Assembly (NCBI GenBank): GCA_951217055.1
Contig: OX578276.1
Location: forward strand, 31,953,505 to 32,017,504
Direction: 5' to 3'
From: Gerris lacustris
Taxonomy: Eukaryota > Arthropoda > Insecta > Hemiptera > Gerridae
Length of the DNA stretch: 64,000 bases
Shown here: positions 1 to 10,046 of the stretch, one piece after another
How positions within the stretch are numbered: the stretch's first letter is position 1
Layout of the letters: the number at the start of each line of letters is the position of its first letter
Notes under the pieces: model-generated
What the model saw: the letters and a program-made list of their open reading frames with translations, nothing else
The model's database searches: none
Told to the model about the DNA's origin: nothing
Position numbers and translations under genes: made by a program

Positions 1-56
1 AGAGTAACGAGAAAATTTTTTAAAAATAAATAATCGTTTAAGTATAATTGACTAAT

Positions 57-2213
57 ATGGGTTGCTGTGAGTCTTTACCTTCTACTCAGAAAACAGGAAA
101 AAGCGATTACGATTATAGTATTAATATTAAAAAGACGGATAGAAGTGAAAATAATGATTGCATACAAGAAAGAGGTAATAAAGTGCAAAAGGTTAACATA
201 GAAGAAAGAGGTAATATAGTGCAGAGTGATAGAAAAAAACATGTTACCTCAAATGACTCTACTGACTATTCAGAGAATGGCAAACAAACAAATAAGAAAG
301 TTAATTTAAATTCACTTCACAAATCAGAATGCAATATAGCGACAAATAAAAATGATTCAACCAATGTATTAAAAAATATCGTGTTAGTTAGTAGAATATT
401 CCCCGAGGACATAACAAGTGGTCTTAAGAAACCTCTTCATGAGGCTGTTTGGGAAGGAGAAGAAGAGAAAGTTCGAGAACTGTTGCAGCAAAATACAGGT
501 GTCGATGTAAGATGCAGTAATGGCAGGACTCCGCTCCATTATGCAGCAAGTAAGGGAAATGTAAATATTATGAACATACTTATAGATGCTGGAGCTGATG
601 TGGATAGTCAGGAAGGCAAAGATGGAAGAGGTTTGACTCCATTGCATATTGCTGCGGGAGCGAACCATCCGCAAGCAGTAAAATCTCTTATAGATAAAAA
701 TGCTCAAGTTGATTCCAAAAATAAATATAACGAAACTCCTCTTCATTGTGCCGCGCTATTCGGTAGTAAAGAAGTAATTTTACTTCTTTTAGAAGCCGGT
801 GCAGATATGGGAAAGGTGGATGTCGAAGGAAACACGATTCTACATAAAGCAGCCACCAGATGCAACTTTGACACAGTAGAAACAATAATTAATAAAACCA
901 TTTTCTCGCAGTTCCACATTAACTTTGTGAAAGCTGTGAACAAAGCATCCTTTACTCCACTACATTGTGCTGCTGCAAGAGGCAGTAGACTGCTGATTAA
1001 GTTTTTACTAGTTTCTGGAAGTGATGCGGAGAGTAGAGGCAAAACCCCGTTGCATATAGCTGCAGAATATGGAAACATAAAAGCTACTGAAATACTTCTT
1101 GAGTACGGAGCTGATGTAGACGCAGTTTACCTCTCTAATACTCCCTTACATTTAGCTGCCGACAACGGACATTGTGAAGTAACAGAAATACTTGTCAAAG
1201 CAGGTGCTGAGGTAAATAAAAAAGGGGGAAGTTCTGAGACACCTTTACACAATGCCTGCTTGGGAGGACACCCAAATACAGTTAATTTACTTCTTCAAAA
1301 TGGAGCGGAAGTAAATCTACGAACAGACTGTAAAACAACTCCGTTGCATTTTGCCGCTAAAAAAGGTTCTAAAGAAGTAGTCAAGTTATTGATAGATGCC
1401 GGAGCTGAGGTTGACACCAATGATTTTAATAACTACACACCACTGCATATTGCAACAGATAATGAGCACAATGAAGTTGCCAAGATTTTAATTGCTAGCA
1501 AAGCAAATGCTGATGCAACCAACAACAAAAAAGAAACTCCACTACACCTTGCTGCTTTGAAAGGTAATCTTGATTTAACGAAACTGATGTTAAAAGGGGG
1601 AGCCGATCCATTTAGAAAAGATCGAGATGGATGGAATTCGATGCATTCCGCCGCAAGTAAGGGACACCTTGAAGTGTGTACACTATTATTGAAGCATAAT
1701 AACGATCTTATTGTTACTTCAACGAATTTCGATCAAATTCCACTCCATTTTGCGGCACAAAGTGGGAGCAAAGAGACCACTGAACTTCTTATCAAAAATG
1801 GTTCGGACGTAAACAAAAGAAACAAAGCAGGGAACACACCACTCCACCTGGCAGCGGCTGAAGGTGATAAGGAAGTGAGTCGAGTACTGCTCGACAACGA
1901 CGCCTCCGTCAACGCGAAGACCAACCGTGGCGAGACAGCGTTACACATAGCAGTCAAATCAGAAAACGCTAGAAACTTGGTAGAAATGTTTATTGATCAA
2001 GGTGCTGATATTAACGCCGTGGAAAGCGACGAAGGCAATACTGCATTGCACTTAGCAATACAAAGCTCTAATATTGACACTGTCAATTGTTTAATGCAAT
2101 ATAAACCAAATATCAATATAGAGAATAAATACGGAAAAACACCACTAGATTTAGCTACAAAATGGAACAGAGCAGAAATAAAGAATATCCTCCATAATGT
2201 TTCAGGAAATTAG
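57..2213 (+). CDS. Ankyrin-repeat protein with N-terminal MGCC acylation signal (718 aa)
   Basis: One uninterrupted frame with no intron. The start is set at the ATG at 57 (context actaatATGGG), because upstream codons in frame offer no ATG and because MGCC is shared with two other loci here. Residues 1-6 are MGCCES: Gly2 with Ser6 fits the N-myristoylation pattern MGxxx[ST], and Cys3/Cys4 are usual palmitoylation neighbours, so membrane anchoring is predicted. Residues about 36-59 are two 12-residue units (IQERGNKVQKVN, IEERGNIVQSDR) like those expanded in the gene at 24136-25374. A polar linker follows. From about residue 124 to the C terminus I count 18 ankyrin repeats, most with a TPLHxAA core, the sixth preceded by an insert. 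Ankyrin arrays bind other proteins; the partner is unknown. The downstream flank holds a decayed extra repeat. The open frame suggests function or recent origin; the exact family is not recognised. Confidence 0.85.
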   Translation: MGCCESLPSTQKTGKSDYDYSINIKKTDRSENNDCIQERGNKVQKVNIEERGNIVQSDRKKHVTSNDSTDYSENGKQTNKKVNLNSLHKSECNIATNKNDSTNVLKNIVLVSRIFPEDITSGLKKPLHEAVWEGEEEKVRELLQQNTGVDVRCSNGRTPLHYAASKGNVNIMNILIDAGADVDSQEGKDGRGLTPLHIAAGANHPQAVKSLIDKNAQVDSKNKYNETPLHCAALFGSKEVILLLLEAGADMGKVDVEGNTILHKAATRCNFDTVETIINKTIFSQFHINFVKAVNKASFTPLHCAAARGSRLLIKFLLVSGSDAESRGKTPLHIAAEYGNIKATEILLEYGADVDAVYLSNTPLHLAADNGHCEVTEILVKAGAEVNKKGGSSETPLHNACLGGHPNTVNLLLQNGAEVNLRTDCKTTPLHFAAKKGSKEVVKLLIDAGAEVDTNDFNNYTPLHIATDNEHNEVAKILIASKANADATNNKKETPLHLAALKGNLDLTKLMLKGGADPFRKDRDGWNSMHSAASKGHLEVCTLLLKHNNDLIVTSTNFDQIPLHFAAQSGSKETTELLIKNGSDVNKRNKAGNTPLHLAAAEGDKEVSRVLLDNDASVNAKTNRGETALHIAVKSENARNLVEMFIDQGADINAVESDEGNTALHLAIQSSNIDTVNCLMQYKPNINIENKYGKTPLDLATKWNRAEIKNILHNVSGN

Positions 2214-2440
2214 TCATTCAACGCCTACGGTTGAATCGAATAACACTAAAAACTTGGTACAAATGTTGATTGAGCATGGTTATGATATTGACGCCGTGGA
2301 AATTGACAATACTGCTTTGCACTTAGCAATAAAAAGCTTGAGTTTAATGTTAAAAACCTGTCAAATTTTGAATGAAATACAAAAGAAATATCAGTTTGCT
2401 TAGAGAATAAATACGGTTACACATTAATATATAGCTGCCT
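2197..2440 (+). pseudogene. Decayed ankyrin-repeat tail just 3' of the ankyrin gene
   Basis: A second frame, offset by one base from the preceding gene and overlapping its last codons, reads KNLVQMLIEHGYDIDAVE then NTALHLAIKS. This matches the last-but-one repeat of the upstream gene (1965-2080) base for base over much of its length, and 2404-2440 matches 2120-2160. It is therefore an extra repeat block, formed by duplication, that lies beyond the present stop codon at 2211-2213. Either the gene was once longer and a frameshift shortened it, or a 3' duplication never became coding. Confidence 0.6.
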
Positions 2441-3539
2441 GGTGAAATGTAATCTAGGCAGCCTAATTCAGGAGTAATGATAGAAGGAGAAAAGCAAATC
2501 CTTGACCAAGTTTTAGAAAATAAAAAAAAAAACGGATATATTTTAATGAAATTTCATATCCCAATGGAAGTCCAACAATATGCAAGTAAAACCTGCTTAC
2601 TTATACCTACTAGCTCTACAGCTCTTGATACGCCAATCATCTCGTGACAGCGCAATCCTATACAGTTTTGCACCTGCAATTTTCAAAGGTCATTCTCCAC
2701 ATCCGCACCCGATAACCATCGTTTACGCAAGCTAAAGTTATAACTTATTCTTGATGCATAATTACTGAATATATAAACTATATTTAAATGATAACATAAT
2801 TTATTTGTTATAAAGTATAAATCAGGTCATTATTAGGTACTAATTAGGTATAAATTAGGTACCACTTGAGTTTCTGAGTAAATTGTCCGATGTGTACTAT
2901 CATCTTCCAATATCAATGGCTGTATCGATCGGTATAATAAAGTTTTTTTATGAGTCTGAATTATTGAATTGTTTTTTTATTATTATTTTCGTAATAGACT
3001 CCCTTTAGTTAAGAAGATCAGTTCGTCTCTATTAAAAAATTTAAAATAGATAGAGCGAAAGTCTTTTGTAGACCTAACATTTGTTTTAGAGATTTTCATG
3101 GACACACTTCAAGATCCCTTGAGTCTAAAACATTGTTTAATTTTTTTTTTAATTACTTTGATCTATTGTTCGTGCAGTGCCCATACTATTCAGTCAATTT
3201 AAAAGATATTTGCTGTAAATAATATGAAAAACAATACCCAACAAACAATATATGAGGTAAAATAGTAAAACAAAATATTCTAAATCTAAGGGTGATGTTA
3301 GCTTTTACACACTAAACGAGTTCTAATTTTTTACAAGCTTTTATTTAACTTGCAATGTTTGTATGTATGTATGTATGCTCGGGCCAAATCATGCAACTGA
3401 ATTTTAAGGCAGTTATCCTCAACCGATTGAATTGAAATTTTGCATACACGTTTAGTTTTGATGGCAATGCATGATTAGCTAAGTGAAGTCATTCTAAATC
3501 CAATATGGTGGACAGCCCAAGATGGTGGACTAGTTATTT
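2441..3539. other. Intergenic; probable 3' UTR and simple repeats
   Basis: No coding capacity seen. An AATAAA at 2936-2941 could end the ankyrin transcript. Short ATTAGGTA-type repeats lie at about 2826-2866 and a (TATG)n stretch at about 3360-3376. Nothing else recognised. Confidence 0.5.
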
Positions 3540-3645
3540 TTTAAGCACGCCCATGATATGGGTATCAAATGAAAGGGTTTGCTGAAAAGAATACGAATAA
3601 AAGCTTGTTTTTTAAAAAAATATTTCTTTTTATAATCAACTTATC
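3540..3645 (+). repeat. Dispersed repeat A, copy 1
   Basis: The stretch with GGTATCAAATGAAAGGG and the following A/T-rich segment recurs inverted at about 62755-62850, with only scattered differences. It is non-coding. Confidence 0.6.
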
Positions 3646-3769
3646 TACGATTACAATTTTTTAAATAATGGGTACGATATACATATACATAAATTAAACT
3701 TTCTTACGGACAAAGTAAGACTGAATAATTTAAATTCAATAATATTTAATGATCTACTAAAAATGCATT

Positions 3770-4315
3770 ACACAGAAACATTTTGGTTCCGAGTCAGTTC
3801 GTCGGTCTGTATCTCAAAGTTTTGGGAACCAACATATACAAAAACTACTCGTCATATTTTAATGAAATTTGGATGGTAGGTCAAATTAGCCTATTGTTGG
3901 CCCTATATAAGTTTCAACCTTCTGCATCCATTTGTTTCTATTTAACATGCGCACAAACATACATTTATTGTTTACAACTATATCTTCAAAAGTACTTATC
4001 TAACTTTTATAAAATTTGGATGGTTGGTCGAAAGTAGCCCACAGATAACACAAGATTAATTTCAACCTTCTGTGCTCTTTAAAATTTTGCTGAATTGATA
4101 CTTAAATTTATGTTAAAAAGTCTGCCAATTAGTGTGGCACATATCTTTCTAGCGTCCTACTTGAGCTATTCAAGTAAACAATCAAAACGATGTTGACAGA
4201 TGTATAAAACGAGGGGAAAATTAAGTAAATTTGACAATATTTGGATGTGAAAAGCATATAATAATTAGATTATAAAAATACCTATGTGCCACACTAATTG
4301 GCAGACTATTTTTAT
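3770..4315 (+). repeat. Dispersed repeat B, copy 1
   Basis: A non-coding interspersed repeat of about 0.5-0.6 kb with several relatives here (39005-39330, 41350-41935, 43430-43710, 51436-52660 inverted, an end at 29752-29812). One end carries the phrase GCCAATTAGTGTGGCACAT; the other end, seen in fuller copies, begins TTTTGCTTCCGAGCTTACC. The interior has GGTTCCGAGTC and pyrimidine-rich TCTGTCTGTC runs. No coding sequence and no certain TIR, so the class is unknown. Confidence 0.65.
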
Positions 4316-4419
4316 AAAAAAAAATAAAGAACCTATAAATATGTACAGGAAAATAATCCCACAATTCAAGCTGTTTCTCTTTCAAAAAAAGTCTTGCTCA
4401 ATTCCCACTTAGCCTCTAA

Positions 4420-4805
4420 CTTCTCCTGGGCGGGGAATCGAACTCGGGCTTTCTCCGTCCGCATTTTTAATGAACTACAATTTAGAATTTTTTAATCGTC
4501 GAAACAGTTTTCGTGAAATAATTTTTAAAAAAAAGTTTTTTTAGAGTTTTTGTTGGGTACCATCCCCAAATTTGGTGCTAACTGGGGTATGATTTTTCTG
4601 AATGTGTCATGAACGGCCAATTTCGTCAAAAATGGCCCTTTAGTTTAAGCTCCGGGTGCCTGTACAGACGACAGACAGACAGAATTTTTAAAAAAAACAA
4701 ACACTTTTTTGGACTCAGGGGACCTCAAAACGTGTAAATCAATCAAAATCTCAAAATCGAATTTTCGCGCCATCACAATACTTTCTCTTTATATGAGAAA
4801 GTAAA
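4420..4805 (+). repeat. Dispersed repeat C (SINE-like, tRNA B-box relic), copy 1
   Basis: It begins near a tRNA-like segment whose reverse complement contains GAGTTCGATTCCCC, close to a pol III B box, and ends in a tail with CTTTCTCTTTATATGAGAAAG. It is highly similar to 51900-52385; a third, inverted piece lies at 11160-11345. Non-coding, probably a tRNA-derived SINE or a LINE tail. Confidence 0.55.
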
Positions 4806-5000
4806 AAGGAAAACAATCATTTAAAATGTTGAAAGCCTATTGAGTGTGTTAGTATATAATAATAGAAGTGTTTATTTTTTGAAGTTCTTAAAATGTATCA
4901 AATTACATATTTCTCTTATAACTTGATATACTTATCATGAAAGAGGTGTAGTTCAATAACCAAACAACGTCTTCACACAAAAATTGTAATTTGAACAATT

Positions 5001-5036
5001 GACCGGTTTCGGCTGTTCTAAAGCAGCCTTCTTCAG
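5001..5036 (-). ncRNA. Hammerhead-like ribozyme core (left arm, inverted)
   Basis: Exact inverted copy of the 5122-5157 core, in the left arm of the palindrome. A transcript through the whole palindrome would pair arm to arm, which would compete with folding of the ribozyme. Confidence 0.42.
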
Positions 5037-5121
5037 ATAATCTTGAGGTTACTGGGTTGACTTCAGGAGTACAAGTGATTCACTTGTACTCCTGAAGTCA
5101 ACCCAGTAACCTCAAGATTAT

Positions 5122-5157
5122 CTGAAGAAGGCTGCTTTAGAACAGCCGAAACCGGTC
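5122..5157 (+). ncRNA. Hammerhead-like ribozyme core (right arm)
   Basis: CTGAAGA, one extra A, stem GGCTG/CAGCC with an 8-nt loop, then GAAA and the palindrome ACCGGT followed by C. This is the order expected of a type-I hammerhead core with a stem III that pairs in trans. The extra base before stem II and the poor stem I (the flanks pair weakly) are departures. The mirror copy is at 5001-5036. Confidence 0.45.
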
Positions 5158-5277
5158 AATTGTTCAAATTACAATTTTTGTGTGAAGACGTTGTTTGGTT
5201 ATTGAACTACACCTCTTTCATGATGAGTCGCTATCACACATTGGAGAAAAACACAGTCGAGGATCTTGATATACTTA

Positions 5278-6290
5278 GTAAGATTAGATTTGTGCTTTGA
5301 GATTACAATGGAAAATTAGTATTACTATTTCGAACCTTTGAAGGAGCTCTACGCTCTAGATTATTTTGATGGGCTGTAAAGATTCATATACATCTGAGAG
5401 GACATTGATGAAAATTAATTTGGCGCTGTGTATCCAGGAGATGTTCATGACTAAGTTAGTTTCATTTTACTATCTCGTTCAAAAGATACGTCATCAAATA
5501 ATCTAATTTAAATAATATTTCCTGCTCTTCCTCAGCTCAGCCCTTGAAAAATTATAAGCAAAAAAGTCTACCTAAATGACAAAAACAATTTGACAACAAT
5601 GACAATATACAATATTTGTAAGTGATATCCTTGATGTTAAAAGAAAGAATTAATTCACTTTAGTATTAACTTATGCAACTGATAAGTAGATAAAATATAT
5701 TCATTAAATAAACCAAAAGGGTTTTTGGTTTATTTAATGAATATATTTTATCTACTCACGGCAGCAAAATTAGGCATTGTTGTACTGTTTTCAATCTGCA
5801 AAATGTCATTTTTCTTGATTCTTTTGAAACATGTCAAAAAAACACGCAGAAAAATATCAAAGTGTCAGCAAAATAACAAAAAGGCTGCCAAATTTTAAGA
5901 AAAAGTTACTACATCTCAGGTTATGAACTCTCTCACATTGTTCATTTTTGTATATTTAAGCGTAATATTCTGCTAAATATTTATATGTTTTTTGAAAATA
6001 CCTTTAAAAATTATAATAATAAAACTAATATTATTATTTTACAGTGATTGTTTTTAAAAAATTGAGATAAAAACAGCTGGTAATAAAAAAAGTGGCAACA
6101 CTAATTGCTTTGTCTTTGTTTTGTTTTAACTTTCGAGTCATTCCACTTACTCAAACTTTTGAGTCATCAATTCGATTTTTACAACTTTCATTGCATTAAA
6201 TCTTTTATCTATATAAAAAAAGATGATAATAATTTAATAGTTTTCTGTTAACATTTTGATAAATTTGTTTATTAGGTTTTTGAAGTTTAA
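5278..6290. other. Intergenic with a 34-bp-arm palindrome
   Basis: No genes seen. The perfect inverted repeat 5685-5718/5723-5756 (spacer GGGT) is listed separately. A TATA-like CTATATAAAA at about 6208 and a splice-acceptor-like TTATTAG at about 6270 precede the exon at 6300. Confidence 0.4.
5685..5756. repeat. Perfect 34-bp inverted repeat with 4-bp spacer
   Basis: Arms 5685-5718 and 5723-5756 are exact reverse complements and AT-rich. At this length it is more likely a small foldback element or a replication-derived palindrome than a transcription terminator. Confidence 0.8.
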
Positions 6291-6299
6291 ATAAAAATA

Positions 6300-6410
6300 T
6301 GGATGATAATGTTGTGCAAGACGTTGAAGACTTGTTTGATAACACGCCACCCGAAATTGCAAGTATAGCAACATCATACAAGGAAAGTTTATTGCCCTCT
6401 AAATCAGGTA
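6300..6410 (+). pseudogene. First-exon-like fragment resembling Crypton/tyrosine-recombinase-derived proteins
   Basis: ATG at 6300 opens MDDNVVQDVEDLFDNTPPEI and runs to LLPSKSG, where TCAG|GTACTA forms a plausible splice donor. Many arthropod proteins derived from Crypton-type tyrosine recombinases begin with a short acidic segment ending in LLPSKS, followed by the DNA-binding core. Here no continuation was found: a Harbinger-like element begins 200 bp downstream. A TATA-like box lies about 90 bp upstream. It may be the 5' exon of a broken gene. I rely on family memory for the match. Confidence 0.35.
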
Positions 6411-6703
6411 CTAAAATCTTTAGTGTAATTTTTCTGCCGTTAGTAGATAAAATATTGTATGTGTAATTATGCAGCAAAGGAAACTTTCCTGACTCGTTTA
6501 AAGATTACCTGCTTCGGTTACACCTCAGCAGGTAATTAGCGTTTTCCTGCCTCGGCTTCGCCTCGTCAGTTAAAATGAAATTTTCCTGACTCGGCTTCGC
6601 CTCAGCAGTAAAGCCGGGTCCCCAAGGGGAGTGAAGACTCTACAGTGCCACGCTAGAGTAAAGACTCTTGTGACCCACGCCTGGAGGGGGAAGAAGAGTG
6701 AAA

Positions 6704-6922
6704 CTAGCGGAGAACAGTGGAGAGTTCACACAGGGTAGTGCTCACGCTTCTCAGTTTATCCCAGGGAGCCAACCATGAACGAGCTTCTCTAAAATCTCTA
6801 TTTTTATAATTTGAACAGCTCGAATCATTTAAAACTGACTCACTGGAATACAACTTTAGAAACTTCATAGTTTCACCTTCTTGCAATTTAAGAATACGAG
6901 CCGACGCCGAAGGCTCAGACAT
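6704..6922 (-). pseudogene. Truncated MADF-like (Harbinger accessory) reading frame
   Basis: ATG at 6922. Residues KFLKLYSSESVLNDSS then YKNRDFREARSW follow the N-terminal MADF pattern (F-x-x-x-Y, L-x-D, Y-K-N, R-x-x-A-W). Harbinger elements usually carry a MADF/Myb-like DNA-binding protein beside the transposase. Only the first helices are present before the frame drifts, so it is broken. It lies inside 6612-7766, next to the left terminus. Confidence 0.5.
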
Positions 6923-6954
6923 AGTTACCTACTACCTTTTAAAACAACGTGAAG

Positions 6955-7440
6955 AATATAGTATAATATCACGCATACTAACAAGAAATATAATATAGTA
7001 TAATATCACGCATACTATAACAAGAAATATAATGTAGTATAATAATATAGTATAATATCACGCATACTATAACAAGAAATATAATATAGTATAATAATAT
7101 AGTATAATATCACGCAAACTAACAAGAAATATAATATAGTATAATAATATAGTCTAAATATAGTATAATATCACGCAAACTAACAAGAAATATAATATAG
7201 TATAATAATATAGTATAATATCACGCAAACTAACAAGAAATATAATATAGTATAATAATATAGTCTAAATATAGTATAATATCACGCAAACTAACAAGAA
7301 ATATAATATAGTATAATAATATAGTCTAAATATAGTATAATATCACGTAAACTAACAAGAAATATAATAATATAGTATAATATATAATATAGTACATATA
7401 GCTTAATATAGTATAATAATATAGTGTATAATATAATATA
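6955..7440. repeat. AT-rich minisatellite inside the Harbinger-like element
   Basis: The heptamer TCACGCA (once TCACGTA) recurs at 6969, 7006, 7058, 7110, 7171, 7221, 7282 and 7343, spaced 37-61 bp, joined by TATAGTATAATAATATAG-type filler. Several copies carry an extra 9-11 bp block, giving alternating 50/61-bp units. Confidence 0.85.
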
Positions 7441-7769
7441 GTATAAATATAGTATAATATATAAAATTAAAATAGTATATAATATAGTATAATATATAAT
7501 AAGTAATAATAAAACAAGCAAAGGTTAAAGGTTTTAGCGGGTGGAGGAGAGATAAAAAAAAACCAAGTGCTGCCTCTATGAAACGGCTGGCGACTGGAGT
7601 ATTCACTCCTGAAAATTAAACAGGTTTGATTTGGAGAGTGAGCGGTAGTGAACTATCCTCACTCCCGGTGACGTCAGAGGAGAGTTCACTGTGACGCGTT
7701 CACATGGGGTGAGTTCACTCTACAATGAGCCACTCTAGAGTCTTCACTCCCCGTGGGAACCCGGCTTAA

Positions 7770-8805
7770 ATTTGTTTAGCCTATCCTCGCCTTCGGCTCG
7801 GAACTAAAACTTGAAAAAACTTGTCAGCAAAATTCCATTTTGCTGCCTAGTGACATAAATAACTATTAAAAGGACACATGAGGTTTCTTGCTGAAATGAC
7901 AAACCTTTATTCTGTTCAACATGAGATATCGAGTGGCGTGATATCAGTGATACCACTCGATTTTTAAAGTTAATTACTTCTAAGATTGAGTGGATGTCAC
8001 AATGATTTAACAGAGGATAGTTACTGTGGTAATGCGGAAGATATGTGTATCCCAATAGTTCCTTTTGAAAAAAACAGAAGTAGCAAATACGGTATACTGT
8101 TTTCCATATATCATCTAGTTAGCATATGAAACAGGATTGTTTTGTTTAGAAAAGCAACTCCATTAAGTTGCCATACAGTATAAAGCAATTCGTATTTTAC
8201 TGTACTTTTGTTTTTCACCCTTTCATAATGTATATTTTACATTTATGCATGCAAATTCTTTTGTATTGTAAATTTATGTTTTTCGAGAGCAGCCACTCCC
8301 CAAATTCTTAAATAACATAGAACCAAGGCAAAAGATAACATTTCACTTGTTTTTTATCATTAGAATAATTCTCTCTAGGGGTTAAGATAATGTTGACGTT
8401 ATTATCGGTCCTACTCCGCTTATCAATGAGCTTGCCGTGGCTTTCAAATTTACAATTCTAAAATTTCACAATTTCCCTTAAAGGGTTTGAGGGATAGATA
8501 ATCATATCAAATCGTAAAAATAAAACCTAATGGCCAATTGCTTAAGCCTTCTAATATTACTTTGTTATATTGTTGTATATAACAGAATACATGAACTGTT
8601 TTGTAAAACAAATCTGTCTCGCGAAAGATAGCTGCAAATTACATCACTTATTTAAAAATTCTGTGAAGTACTTGCTGGCAAGCTACTAAAAGGGTTTCTT
8701 CGGTCATAAAAAAGTTGCCCTTTGGGAGCAAGGTGTGCGTGTTATCCTTTACCATCTTATAGGTAAAGCTCTTATTAGGACCCTTTGGGGGTAAGATGTC
8801 CATAA
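7770..8805. other. Intergenic, no gene seen
   Basis: A hairpin, ATCGAGTGG paired with CCACTCGAT, lies at 7928-7961. The right part (about 8690-8805) is probably the 3' UTR of the minus-strand LINE. No supported coding sequence. Confidence 0.4.
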
Positions 8806-8816
8806 TTTAAAAAAGT

Positions 8817-10046
8817 TTAAAATAAGTTAAACAACTCAGAGAATAACAAAAGGATGTGTCGGAGGCGGGAAAGGGTGTCAACATTAAGTGAGGAAATGGG
8901 AAGATTATTGACAGAGGACACACAACGGACAAGAGGACTAAGGTTAGATAGTTGACGGATGTAGAGGAATCTGCCTGTTCGACGATCTGGAGGTAACACA
9001 ATAATATCTGATAGCACTTTATCGTAGTAGGCTTTATTAGATAGGCATTTAACAAGAAATAACACTTCAAAGGCAGATCGGCGACGGCAGAGGGGTTCGA
9101 TAGAAAAACGACGGCACAAGGATGCATAGGAGTAGTAAACTTTTCTATAGACATAACGAAAGTAACAATAACGAATAAAACGGCGCTGAATATTTTCAAT
9201 GAGAGACTGTTTGGACAGATTAAGGTTATTCCAGACAGGCACAGCATACTCTACACAAGGACGGACAATAGTTTTATACAAAGAAATATAGCAGTCAAGG
9301 GACAAACCACGAGAAACATTGGATATGAGGCCAAGCAATTTAGAGGCTTTAGAGTTTATGGATGAGATGTAGGTGGTAAAGGTGAGTTTGTAGTCGAGAA
9401 GTACGCCAAGGTCTCGAATACATTCAACACTAGCCAGGGGCTCACCATTGAGTAGGTAGGACGAGGGTAAAATAGATTTAGAACGGGAAAAGGATATGGA
9501 GTTAGTTTTACTAGGATGAATTTGCATATTATTGATGCGGGCCCAATTCGATATAGCATCGATATCAGATTGTAATATAGAACAGGACCGAGGAGAAGTA
9601 ATGCTCCTATGGATTCTGAGATCGTCAGCAAACAAGTGGTAGTCTGATGTGATATGCGATCCAAGATCGTCAATGAAAATATTGAAAAGAAGAGGACCCA
9701 AGATAGAACCTTGATGAACACCAGACGAAGGGATATAGGATTTGGAACCATGAGGAGTTTGAGGGACACTGCAGTTACGGTTAGATAGGTAGGATTGGAA
9801 CCATGCTATAAAGCGAGGATGAAAATTGTGGGCTTCAAGTTTAGATAGAAGTATTCCGTGGTCTACACGATCAAAGGCTTTGACAATGTCGAAGTAGATA
9901 GCATCGACTTGCTGGCCTTGGGCAATATAGGGACCGATATTTGATAAAAAGGATACAAGGTTGGTAGTTGTAGATCGTTGAGGGCGGAAACCATGTTGGT
10001 GGGGAGAGAGTAAAGGATTTATTAAAGGAGCGAGGTAGGAGTGGAT
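8817..10046 (-). pseudogene. LINE ORF2, reverse transcriptase half (jockey superfamily, CR1/L2-like)
   Basis: Continuous minus-strand frame encoding a non-LTR reverse transcriptase: motif AFDRVDHGILLSKLE, then SSGVHQGSILGPLLFNIFI, the catalytic box LFADDLRIH, LGVLLDYKLTF and the thumb region YKTIVRPCVEYAVPVWN. The C terminus is Arg/Tyr-rich, as in related arthropod elements. The 5' part of the same ORF2 is at 11985-13223, and the two halves are separated by a transposon with a 9-bp target duplication. The RT half itself shows no stop, so the LINE was young when interrupted. Confidence 0.85.

Larger units (their letters stand above)
4935..5264. mobile_element. Palindromic Penelope-like/retrozyme-like insertion with 13-bp TSD
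   Basis: CTTGATATACTTA occurs at 4922-4934 and again at 5265-5277, marking a target-site duplication around a 330-bp insert. The insert is a near-perfect palindrome, arms 4934-5078 and 5080-5224 (145 bp each, one central base), followed by a non-palindromic 40-bp tail (5225-5264). Each arm carries a hammerhead-like core. Penelope-like elements are known for inverted terminal repeats and hammerhead motifs; that assignment is inference, because no reverse transcriptase is present. Confidence 0.65.
6612..7766. mobile_element. PIF/Harbinger-like element with TAA target duplication
   Basis: The ends AGCCGGGTCCCC (6612) and its inverted partner ending at 7766 match over about 33 of 36 positions, and TAA flanks both ends (6609-6611, 7767-7769). 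A 3-bp TWA duplication is typical of PIF/Harbinger. Inside are a MADF-like frame on the minus strand and a minisatellite; no DDE transposase was seen, so it is non-autonomous. Confidence 0.75.

Noticed and set aside
4934..5224. Palindrome as an assembly inversion artefact
   Set aside because: Not fully excluded, but the exact 13-bp TSD outside an asymmetric tail and a second independent case at 55054-55577 favour a real insertion.
7291..7606. Tyr/Ile/Leu-rich minus-strand frames
   Set aside because: Translation of the AT-rich minisatellite inside the Harbinger-like element.
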